From Rhinopomastus cyanomelas (Eukaryota; Chordata; Aves; Bucerotiformes; Rhinopomastidae), in the NCBI GenBank assembly GCA_013400115.1, contig VXBP01001909.1:744001-808000 (forward strand): DNA of 64,000 nt. Reading direction: 5' to 3'. Within the stretch, counting starts at the first letter, position 1. Every line of letters begins with the position of its first letter. The notes under the pieces were generated by a model. The model saw only the letters and a program-made list of their open reading frames with translations, did no database searches and was not told where the DNA came from. Below, in pieces: positions 1 to 8,240 of this stretch. The position numbers were made by a program, and so were the translations under genes.

Positions 1-780
1 AACAGTGGGGCCGGCGCGGCGGGGCGGGCCGGGGGCGGTCCCGTCCCGTCGGGGCGGAGCGGTGCGGCCCCGGCGGCGGCGGCAGCGGGCGGGGACATCG
101 CTCCGCGCCACTCACCGCTGAAATGTGATGGACCGGGCAGGGGGCGGCTCAGAGTCGCGCCGAGCCTCGCCGGGGTCGAAGGCGGGAGGCTGCGGGCGGC
201 TGGTGGGTCTGTGCCGGGCCCCGGGGCCGTCGCAGCCAGAGCTCCCGACGGCCGCCTAGCTCTCCGCAACATGCCGGCCGCCGCCGGGACCCGGCCCCGC
301 TGAGCCTCCCGGCTGTGGATCTAATGTCTCCGTGAAGGTGCCGCGGCCGCCGCCTCGGCTTTGCCCCCGGAGGAGCAGCCGGCTGCGGTAGGTGAGTGGC
401 TCCTCTGGCCCGTCCTGTCCGCCGCCCGTCGTGGGGAATCAGACCGGCGGGAGTCCGAGGGTAGGCAGCCGTCCCCTTGATGTGGAGCGGGACCGCAGCC
501 TTTACTTTCATTTTGCGTCTCGGCAGCGGCCGGGGTGTGCGGTCGGTGACCCTTCGAGCGAAATTCCTCCCCAGGAGGGACAGACGGTGTGCGGCCGCCG
601 GGGCTGACCAGCGGGTCGCGCCGGGGAGGTCCTCGGTCCGTGGAAATGCACCTGGCCGAGGGTGAGCGGCGGGAGGCGGAGTGGCCGCGGGACCCGCCCG
701 TTCCCCGGGAACGACAGCAAAGCCTTCGGGGCACTGCCCTGGCCCCGCTGCGAGGGTAAGGGAAACGACGACCGGGCCAG
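1..780. promoter_or_regulatory. OSR2: CpG island, 5' end of OSR2 (probably bidirectional)
   Basis: The first several hundred bases are extremely GC- and CpG-rich, with runs of GGCGGG/GGGGCGG (SP1-type boxes) and no obvious TATA box. This is the usual structure of a developmental-gene CpG-island promoter. Consensus splice donors point outward on both strands: TAG|GTGAGT on + at 391/392 and GCG|GTGAGT on - at 116/115. Transcription may therefore start in both directions from this island. The + donor would lead to the OSR2 coding exons. The - donor would lead off the left edge of the window, towards where STK3 lies in known amniote gene order. The exact start sites cannot be read from sequence alone. 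Confidence 0.6.
116..391 (+). other. OSR2: Candidate OSR2 non-coding exon 1 (5' boundary unknown)
   Basis: A strong donor (TAG|GTGAGT, intron starting at 392) lies in the CpG island 2.8 kb upstream of the coding exons. OSR2 in mammals has a non-coding first exon separated by an intron from the exon with the start codon, so this donor is the best candidate. Splicing 391 to the acceptor at 3162/3163 would give a 2,771-bp intron 1. A second plausible donor (GAGG|GTAAGG, intron starting at 756) could serve an alternative first exon. The left boundary given is arbitrary, because the transcription start is unknown and may lie outside the window. Confidence 0.4.
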
Positions 781-818
781 CAGGTATAGAGAGAGGAGTG
801 TGGTGCCGAGGCATTGGG

Positions 819-833
819 CTTAATTAAATTAAG
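819..833. promoter_or_regulatory. Palindromic paired-class homeodomain (P3) site in OSR2 intron 1
   Basis: CTTAATT-A-AATTAAG is a perfect 15-bp palindrome. Its core at 821-831 is TAAT-TAA-ATTA, which fits the TAATNNNATTA pattern known as the P3 dimer site of paired-class homeodomains. It sits in an AT-rich break in otherwise GC-rich sequence. The function is inferred only. Confidence 0.3.
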
Positions 834-2514
834 TGCTTTGGATGGAAAAGGAAAAGGAAGTGCCAAGGTTTAGGTAACATCCGTTTTTAGTTGACTTTCC
901 CCCCTCACCTTTCCGTAAATTGCCTCAAAACCCCACACGAAGGCACTTCATTATCTGTTTTGGATCGGTTTTAATAAAGGTACCTCCGAGTACAAAAAGC
1001 AGTAGACGTACCATGGGTCAAGCAAGAGCGAAGTTTTAAATGTTTTTGCGTTAAAACACGGATTTGCCTATTCTTAAGTTTTTCGGACTTGGTCCTCTGA
1101 CAGGAAAAACGGGCGCCGCGCAGTGACATCCCCACACATCCTCCCACCCAATGCGGCTGTAAAAGGCGAAGCTCTGCCTTACCGAAATACTGTAGCCGCC
1201 TCGGTCGTAGCTCATCGCCGGTGGCTCCAGAATCCCCCCGGGATGGAGGCAGGAGCCGCGGTAGCACCGAACGAAAAACGAGTTGATTGCCTCTGTGTCA
1301 TTTCCTGGTGGAAAGCAAATAGGAGCTGACACTACAGCATCGTAAAAATAACGTTGTGTACATATATATATATTATATATAACCAACCCCTTCGAAAAAA
1401 AACAACCAACTAAGCTCGCCATCTGTAGTAGGGGTAACAGGGTCAATAGGTCCGTATCGATAGTCACAAAGTGGGGGAAAACGGGCGACAGCGAAGGAAA
1501 TCCAGGAGCGCCAGGATTCATGGAAAACGAAAACAGGGCTGGGTAGCGCTGCCCGGCGCCCCCGGCCGCGTTGCCGCAGGTTTTGTTCTCGGAGGGCCAG
1601 CTCCGTGCGGTGTCCCAGTCGGGGACGAAAAGGGATTTTAGGAAAAAAAATCGCGAAGTGCCTTTTCCGCCCGGACACTACATGATTCCGGCGGAGCGTC
1701 CCGAACCGTGAGGCAGAGACAAGCTCTACGGGCTCTGCTCCCCGAGTGTTGCCTTTATGCTTATTGTTTTTTCCTTTCACGTTTGTTTGAGGGAGGTGTA
1801 TTTTAGGGTGTTTACGGGAACTGTGTGTTGTACATTTCAGAAACTACGCTTTAGCAGTCCCCACATCCAAATCCCTCGAGGTGCTGGGGCACCCTCGGCC
1901 CTTCCTCTTGTTCGCAGGCCCGGAGACACCCCGGCTGCCGCTTTAGCGCTTTTCTGGGTCGCGGCAGCCGCCGCGTTGCTGGCAGTGACCCCAGCCCAAA
2001 GCAAGATAAGCAGCGGGCAGGGGTTTCTGTTGCATTCCGCCACCTCGCCGCTGCCCCGTGGACGCGGAGCGTCTTCCCGGGGGGCGCCGAGGGGTTCCCC
2101 CGGTCGGCGGCAGGAGCGGGCCCGCTGGTTTCGGTTGAATGGGCTGAGTGAAACCCGCTGACAGTCACACACCGCTCATTAGCTCCCGGGTCCGCCGCTC
2201 TGGCAGAGCTCCCGGCCGACGGTCGGCAAAGGAGGCGTGGGGGGGTCGGCAGGACGGTTGCCCCCGCCGGAGCTGCGCTGAACTGCGGAATGGAGGGAGG
2301 CAGCTGCGGGGCAGATCCTCCGGGTGGAGGGGAGGCCTCCGGCCCGGCCGCTCTCCCCGCTGCCGATGGGATCACCCAGGCAGGCTGCGAGGGGCGGCCC
2401 CGGCCATCTGGAAGGGATCTCCGCGCAAAGTGGATTTATCGAGGAGCTGCGGCGCTGGGGGCTGGGTCGGAGGATGTGTGCGGGGCAGGGGATCCTTCTT
2501 GCCCCCCCCCCCGC

Positions 2515-2589
2515 TTATCTTGATAAATGAGTTGTTGTTGAAGGAACAAAAATAAGCACCGAGTGGGGATAAACATAGCGTTTATCCCC
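2515..2589. promoter_or_regulatory. Cluster of inverted GATA motifs in OSR2 intron 1
   Basis: Two inverted pairs of GATA motifs lie within 75 bp. TTATC-TT-GATAA occupies 2515-2526. GGGGATAAAC (2565-2574) faces GTTTATCCCC (2580-2589) across a 5-bp spacer. This gives four WGATAA/TTATCW half-sites in GC-rich sequence where they are not expected by composition. It may be an intronic enhancer or a short cruciform-forming stretch. No experimental support can be read from the sequence. Confidence 0.35.
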
Positions 2590-3162
2590 CCACCTTCCGC
2601 CGCCCCCTGGGCCTGCCTGGGCTTTCGGTGAGGAGCACCCTGCCCCTTCCCAGGGGGGCCCAGCCGGAGGGGTCGGGGCTGGGGTCGGGGCCTCCGCATC
2701 CGCGGGAGGCCGTGCGGAGGGTGGGAGCGTCGCCGGAGTCGTGTCGGCACGGGGGGCCGGAGCGAGGCGACCGCGGGGGTCCCCGCCGTGATTGGTGCGG
2801 GGAAGCGGGGCGACCCCAGCCCCGGTACCCTCACGGATGTGTTTTAGCACGATTCGTTTTAAGCTGAATCTGCGGCACCTTCGATTTGCCCTGAGCTGGG
2901 GTTACATTTTTATTTTCACTGGAGGTGGATGTTTCTGGGAACTACATTGTTACGGTATATTTTTACGCTTCACCTTCTCCGGTGGAAGAGATCGTGCCGG
3001 TGGGTCGGTGGTGGTCACAGACCCCGAACAGGGGCTGCGCCGAGGCGCTGGGACCGCGACAAGGCAGCGCAGTGGGGCCGTGCCAGGCCCGCCATGGCTC
3101 AGGGAAACCACAGTGCTCCCAGTAAAATATCTTTTTCCTCCGTTTTCTCGCTTTCTCCCCAG

Positions 3163-3233
3163 GATTTTCTCCCCGTCTCGGAAGCCCAGCAGAGGCACCA
3201 GCTGCACCGCCGGCGTGCGCTCGCTCCGGGAAG
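3163..3233 (+). other. OSR2: OSR2 5' UTR part of exon 2
   Basis: A textbook acceptor (pyrimidine-rich tract, then CCCCAG ending at 3162) opens the exon. The 71 nt before the start codon contain no ATG. The start context is GGGAAGATGG, with A at -3 and G at +4, so initiation at 3234 should be efficient and no upstream ORF in this exon competes. Confidence 0.75.
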
Positions 3234-3889
3234 ATGGGAAGCAAAGCTCTGCCTGCACCCATCCCGCTGCACCCGTCCCTCCAGCTCACCAACTACTCCT
3301 TCCTCCAGGCTGTGAACACCTTCCCCGCAGCTGTGGACCAGTTGCAAGGTCTGTATGGACTCAGCGCCGTGCAAACCATGCACATGAACCACTGGACACT
3401 GGGTTACCCCAATGTGCATGAAATCACCCGCTCCACCATCACGGAAATGGCGGCCGCCCAGGGCCTGGTGGACTCTCGTTTCCCTTTCCCCGCGCTCCCT
3501 TTTGCCACGCACCTCTTCCACCCCAAGCAAGGGGCCATCGCCCACGTCCTGCCGGCCTTGCACAAGGACAGGCCCCGCTTTGACTTTGCCAACCTGGCCG
3601 TGGCTGCCACGCAGGAGGACCCCCCGAAGGTGGGGGAGCTCGCCAAGCTGAGCCCCGGACTGGCCTCGCCCCTGTCGGGCATCAGCAAGCTGTCCCCGGA
3701 CAGGAAGCCCTCGCGGGGCCGCCTGCCCTCCAAGACGAAAAAGGAGTTCATCTGCAAGTTTTGCGGCAGGCACTTCACCAAGTCCTACAACCTCCTCATC
3801 CACGAACGGACCCATACAGATGAGCGGCCCTACACCTGCGACATCTGTCACAAGGCTTTCCGGAGGCAGGACCACCTGCGGGACCACCG
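3234..3889 (+). CDS. OSR2: OSR2 coding exon 2: N-terminal region, finger 1 and most of finger 2
   Basis: This exon encodes residues 1-218 and two bases of codon 219. The donor is ACCG|GTGAGC at 3889/3890. The reading frame continues only to a TGA that overlaps the donor, so splicing is required to complete finger 2 (its last histidine is in the next exon). The N-terminal 170 residues are proline- and leucine-rich without a recognised fold. FDFANLAVAATQEDP is conserved between OSR1 and OSR2. GC content is high, as in the rest of the locus. Confidence 0.95.
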
Positions 3890-5398
3890 GTGAGCACCCA
3901 CTGCCCCCAGGGGCCAGGCCGCTAGAGGCGGGAGGGTTAGACTGAGCGGCTCCGGGAGCGCCGGGCTGGGCAGAGGCACAAATCGCCGCTGCGGTTCCGA
4001 GGCCGCGGAGGCTCTGAGCAGCCCCAATCCGCGCTCGGCGTGTGACGAGCACTCGCGGAAGGGTAGGGTAGGTGGGCTGGCGTGAAGCCCCCGGCGTCAG
4101 TGACTTTCTGAAGCGCTACCCTAGGGGTGCGGGGAGGAGGACAAGGCGCAGGTGGTTGCTCCCAGCTCCCCCATCCGCCCCTCCCCTCACCTCCGAACCC
4201 TGGGGCGCCGGGTGGAAGCTTCGCGCTACCTCCTGGGGAGAGCGGGGTCGGGTCCTGTCGGCGGGGCAGATGCTGTCTCCGTCTGTTACCAGAGAGGGCA
4301 AGCGCTGCTCGATACCAGTTACTGCAAAAGTTTTGGGCCGATAGGAGAGTTTAACCATAACCACGATTACTCGGGGTGGGAGAGTGGAGCGAGGGGGAGG
4401 GGACGGACACATTCGGGGGAAGCTGGGTTTGGGGGAGCGGGGCCCGAGGACGGGCGGTCCCCGCTCTCCCGGCAGCGTCGCTCACCCCTGGGGTTTCTTT
4501 CCAGGTACATCCATTCCAAAGAGAAACCCTTCAAGTGCCAGGAGTGCGGGAAGGGCTTCTGCCAGTCCAGGACCCTGGCGGTCCACAAAACGCTACACAT
4601 GCAGGTGAGCCCGGCGTTCCCCGGCCCCTCCGCGCGTCCGCCGACGGCTGGGCTCGGCCTGGCTCGGCTCGGCGCGGCCTGCCGCGGCAACGGGACTTCC
4701 GTGTGAGGAGACCGACGGGACTCCGGCACTTAACGGCTCTGGGCTTCCCCCAGGGGGAGGGACGCGGCCGCCGTTTTCCTCCGCGGTTTGGGGGAGACCC
4801 GCATAAAGACGGCGGCCGCGAGAGACCAGCTCAGTGCCGACGGGGACGCGGGTGTCGGCGGGAACGGGCCCCGTGTTCGGTTCTGCCCGTGCCGCCGCTT
4901 CGAGGCGTTTTTCGTTGAGGGCTCCAGCCCCGACTCGGCGGCAGGCACGGGGCTGTGCGGGGCTCCTCGTGCACGCATCGGCACCGCCAACAGTGGCAGT
5001 CCTGGAGCGGGATTTCAGCGCGGTGGCCGCTTTCCCTGACCCCCGAATCGAGAACGATAAATTACCCTTTTGGGGCAGTCGGCCCGGGGTTCCTCTCGTT
5101 TGGGTCCAACCCCGATATTTCAAGTGGTGTGTTGCAGTAAGAAAAAAGTGCAGTAAAACGTGAAATCAGGTAGTTTGTGAAGGATTAATCCTTTGCTTGC
5201 TTCAAATCTGAACAGGAATCTCCACACAAATGCCCCACATGTGGAAGAACCTTTAATCAAAGAAGTAATCTGAAAACTCACCTTCTTACCCATACAGACA
5301 TCAAGCCCTACAACTGTGAGCAGTGCGGCAAAGTGTTCAGGCGAAACTGTGATCTTCGGCGGCACAGTCTAACTCACACCCCGCGGCAGGACTTCTAG
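3234..5398 (+). CDS. OSR2: OSR2, odd-skipped related transcription factor 2 (spliced, 3 coding exons, complete)
   Basis: This is a C2H2 zinc-finger DNA-binding regulator acting in the nucleus. In mice it patterns palate, teeth, synovial joints and intermediate mesoderm. Joining 3234-3889, 4505-4604 and 5216-5398 gives 312 residues plus a stop, the length of the mammalian long isoform. The N-terminus MGSKALPAPIPLHPSLQLTN is the odd-skipped-related signature. MHMNHWTLGYPNVHEITRS and the middle KDRPRFDFANLAVAATQEDP separate OSR2 from its paralogue OSR1. The basic stretch RGRLPSKTKKEF precedes five fingers with zinc ligands at about C174/C177/H190/H194, C202/C205/H218/H222, C230/C233/H246/H250, C258/C261/H274/H278 and C286/C289/H302/H306, all intact and joined by short HTDERPY- or HSKEKPF-type linkers. 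The protein ends in TPRQDF. All introns are GT-AG (phase 2, then phase 0), about 0.6 kb each. No frameshift or missing ligand was seen. Confidence 0.97.
3890..4504 (+). other. OSR2: OSR2 intron 2
   Basis: A GC-rich 615-bp GT-AG intron. Near 4350-4365 it holds an AACCATAACCAC-like stretch resembling a RUNX site (AACCAC). I saw no repeat or other exon in it. Confidence 0.85.
4505..4604 (+). CDS. OSR2: OSR2 coding exon 3: end of finger 2 and finger 3
   Basis: The acceptor is TTTCCAG|G at 4504/4505 and the donor is GCAG|GTGAGC at 4604/4605. The 100-nt exon encodes the rest of codon 219 through Q252 (YIHSKEKPFKCQECGKGF...LHMQ) and ends in phase 0. A 100-nt exon splitting fingers this way matches the odd-skipped-related family. 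If intron 3 were retained, the frame would run 33 more codons to TGA at 4704-4706 and give a three-finger protein. Mammalian OSR2 is known to have a shorter isoform that also lacks fingers 4 and 5, but made by different splicing. Confidence 0.95.
4605..5215 (+). other. OSR2: OSR2 intron 3
   Basis: A 611-bp GT-AG intron, strongly GC-rich for the first 450 bp and AT-richer near the acceptor. No repeat was recognised. Its first 102 bases stay open in the OSR2 frame until TGA at 4704-4706. Confidence 0.85.
5216..5398 (+). CDS. OSR2: OSR2 coding exon 4: fingers 4 and 5 and C-terminus
   Basis: The acceptor is CTGAACAG|GAATC at 5215/5216. The exon starts in phase 0 and encodes 60 residues: ESPHKCPTCGRTF (finger 4), a HTDIKPYNCEQCGKVF linker into finger 5, and the tail LTHTPRQDF before TAG at 5396-5398. 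Fingers 4 and 5 are the feature of the five-finger isoform. Finger 5 keeps C286, C289, H302 and H306. Confidence 0.96.
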   Translation, partial: ESPHKCPTCGRTFNQRSNLKTHLLTHTDIKPYNCEQCGKVFRRNCDLRRHSLTHTPRQDF

Positions 5399-5473
5399 AG
5401 CAGCCAGGGACCCGCGCCGCTTCGGCAGCTCCAACTTGCCCCATTTTACCCAAGGACTGTGTTGTAGGGACTC

Positions 5474-5477
<4 letters not shown>

Positions 5478-5504
<27 letters not shown>

Positions 5505-5528
5505 CACACACACACACACACACACACA
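5478..5528. repeat. Compound microsatellite (ACAG)n(AC)n in the OSR2 3' UTR
   Basis: About six ACAG/GACA tetranucleotide units run directly into about thirteen AC dinucleotides. It is perfect or nearly so and likely length-polymorphic. Because it lies 80 bases after the stop codon it would be transcribed in the OSR2 mRNA. Confidence 0.9.
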
Positions 5529-5892
5529 TCATCCATCTATCAGACTCGGGGCCAAGCTTTCCTACCACAAGTCTGCGAAACTCGCTTAGAGAGTGCGGAC
5601 TGCAGGATCGGGCCCCTCTCCAACTCACACCCAGGCTTACAGTTCCTCTTGTAGATACTCGCGGCTCATTTTAGAGCTCTGTAGAGAATGTGGTTTTCTT
5701 TGTTTGTTTGTTTTGTATGGTCGTGTCAGATGCACATCGATAACAGATCGGGGGAGGCAAAGTATCTCTTAAAATGTGTGTTTCAAAATAAATCCTTTTT
5801 CTTTTTCCAAATACCTCCTGCCTTCTTGTATTATTCTCTGAACATTCGGCTTTTATTTTCCTGCTGTGTCAATGCAATGGTAAAGCGTGTTG

Positions 5893-5898
5893 AATAAA
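5893..5898 (+). terminator. OSR2: Candidate OSR2 polyadenylation signal AATAAA
   Basis: A canonical hexamer with a GT-rich downstream element 45-80 bases later. An alternative at 5787-5792 has a T-rich but less GT-rich downstream region, and another lies at 6129-6134. Confidence 0.5.
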
Positions 5899-6139
5899 TT
5901 TCCTAGCTGGGTAATTGTACTGTCACAACAATTTTGGTGATCGCTTTTGTTTGGCCTGTTTCACTGTCGCTGTTGTGTTATCTATTGTTAAGTAAAATGA
6001 AAGTGCCGTATTTGAGAGTTTATAGCTCTATTACTTAATAGTACAAATGTCTAAATATTAACTTCTGTACTTTTTTTTTTCATTTTCCCAAATGATTTTT
6101 TTTTTTAAAGAGAAAGAAAGAACTTGCAAATAAACAGAT

Positions 6140-7919
6140 CTTAGGAAATAATGCATAGAGCTGTTCTTACGCCAAAGCGGCTTATTAGTAACTTATTTGC
6201 AATCAACCCATATATTGTAAAAGTCATCCCTCTCGTGGAGATTGCAGCAGGCAGCCTTCTGCCAGTAGACTTTGGACACAGGCAATTCACCCTCCATAGA
6301 CAGGGACTTTATCCTGCAGAAGACGATTCTTTTCAGGCAGCTCTGGGAGCAAACAGCAAGGCGCAGATAGTGTCCCGGTGCTCCTCTGCAGAATCCTGTG
6401 GGCCCCTCACAGAGCTTCGGAGCTGGCAGCGTGGACCCTTGCTTCCCTTTCCATCCCTACACTGCCTCCCCTTCCCTTTCTCTTTCCTTCCTTGAACACC
6501 CCTGTAAGCCTCCAGCCTCCCCACTGTGTGGGTGACTCTTGGTGACTTGGCATGTCCATGGGCTGTACTCTCAGTGCCCACACCCAGTGAGCAGACAGTC
6601 CCTTGTCACTCTTCTGAGACCCTCACCAGTGCCTCTTGTCCCCTCTGGGGAGGCTTGAGACCAGCGCCGAGGCATTTTCCCTGATGTGTTGCAGGGTAGC
6701 TCAGATGTGCATCCCCATCTGCTACCATCTTGTCCCTTCCAGCACCCTTCCTGCAGGGTTTTGGGTAGTTTGGGGCACCACAATTTGTTCTTTCTCAGGC
6801 TGGGGGCACCCAATCTACCCTAATCCTATGTCGAACTAAGGACCAGGTTAGAATGACAGGGAGAAACTTTGCCCCCCACTTCAGGGACCCCTGTTTGGGG
6901 TGGGAGTCATCCCCTTGCACCTGGTTCAGCAGAGAGGGCTCTATCCTTAGGCCCCACCTAGCAGGGCACTAGGGCCTTGGGATGGTCGTTTCATGGGTGG
7001 GTGAGTGGCAGGTCCCAGAAAGCCCATGGGAAGCAGATGCTGTCTGAGCTTGGGGGCTGCAGCATTCCATCCCTGATCATTGTTGGTCCTGTGGCAGGGA
7101 ACCACACAGCCTGAACCCTGTTAATGAGTAGCAGGTCAAATGCAGCAGTGTCTAAGCTGCAGAAAGGTCTGCACTACTGCCTGCAGCTGCTTGTTACCTG
7201 TCTGCTGCCTCTGTAGAAAGCTGCCATGCTCACAACAGGGGCCAGGGGCAGGGACCTCTGAGCCTGCCCTGCTCTGCCCAGGCTGAGGCAACCAGGTGAG
7301 TTTCCACTGATGCCGCGGACATGGCATTCTTGCACTCAGCCAAAATGTCTTGGGTAGTCAAGGCTTATACCACCATCTGCTCCTGTCCAGCAAGATGGGG
7401 AGGGAAAGAAATGTTTCTGAAGCCAGAAATACTGGTCTGCTGTCTGAAGAAGAGCCTCCCTAGTCAAAGTGTATTTAAGAGCCATCTGCTCACTTGCTCT
7501 TCCTCCATGTGACTTGTACCCCTTCCCTTGCTGTGGTGCTGCACCCCTGGGACTGACTTCCACCCTTCACCCCTCCCCATGCTGGCAGCTCCTGTCTTTC
7601 CTCTCCAAACAGCTTCTCTCTCCATGCACCTCTTCAAATCTCTCACCATGGGTATCTCTCCCTCCGTTTTCATGGGCATCTTCCCGTGACTGATTTTTCT
7701 AGTCCCAGTGCATTCCCTTTCTCCCAGTAGGTTATTTCCTCTAAGTTTCTCTATCCTTATTGTTCTCCAAGTTCCTGTCCCCGGGCCCTTTTGCGTCCCA
7801 AAGTATGCACAGCAAGGCTGGGATAACTCTGTTCAAGTAAACACCCCTGTCAGGATACATATGGGCTTAGTCCGCTCCTCCTGGGCTAAGTCCTATGTGC
7901 AGTTTGTTTGGAAAGAATT
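6140..7919. other. Intergenic, no gene seen
   Basis: Moderate-GC unique sequence. Open frames here (for example 114 codons at 6151-6495) show no recognisable domain, no splice context and no codon pattern that I trust as coding. No CR1, LTR or tandem repeat was recognised. Confidence 0.6.
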
Positions 7920-8240
7920 TAATCAGATGAACAATATCAAAGGACTAAATTAAAATGATTGCATATAATTAAAGTTTTATTTAATTGTTTGAGGTTGCTT
8001 GTTTAATTATCTTGCCCCTGAGCAGACACAGACTGTAAATTTATCTTCTAAGGATTTAAAAGGCTTAGCGGCCAGAAGAAAACTGCTGAAGGGGCAGTGA
8101 CAAGTATCTCTGAAAGTCAGTCCCTGGACTGTTTTTTAAATTTAAACCAGTAGCTATCATCTTAAAATGTCAGAGGATGATTTAGTATTGATGATTTACT
8201 ATCAATACACTTGGCCGTGGCACTGACATGCTCCATTCAC
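7920..8240. promoter_or_regulatory. Candidate conserved non-coding element (homeodomain/ONECUT motifs)
   Basis: An AT-rich block with many TAAT/ATTA cores (for example TTTAATTGTTTGAGG and GTTTAATTATC). A perfect inverted pair GTATTGAT (8185-8192) and ATCAATAC (8201-8208) is separated by 8 bp; its ATTGAT/ATCAAT cores are typical of ONECUT/CUT-class proteins. There are no repeats and no long ORF. The call rests on composition and motif density only. Confidence 0.3.

Larger units (their letters stand above)
5399..5920 (+). other. OSR2: OSR2 3' UTR
   Basis: The untranslated region follows the TAG stop. It contains the microsatellite at 5478-5528. Two canonical AATAAA signals lie at 5787-5792 and 5893-5898. 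The second is followed by a GT-rich stretch around 5945-5978 (TTTGTTTGG, GCTGTTGTG), the usual arrangement around a cleavage site, so I place the most likely end near 5915-5925. A later AATAAA at 6129-6134 could give a longer form. Confidence 0.6.

Noticed and set aside
149..866. Open frames of 181-221 codons on the - strand in the 5' CpG island
   Set aside because: Composition-driven open frames rich in P, R, A and G, mutually overlapping in different frames, with no known domain.
1051..1521. 156-codon open frame on the - strand in OSR2 intron 1
   Set aside because: It crosses low-complexity AT repeat sequence and has no recognisable motif.
3099..4052. 317-codon open frame on the - strand across OSR2 exon 2
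   Set aside because: It is the antisense of a GC-rich, strongly constrained coding exon, where stop codons are rare. No domain or splice logic supports it.
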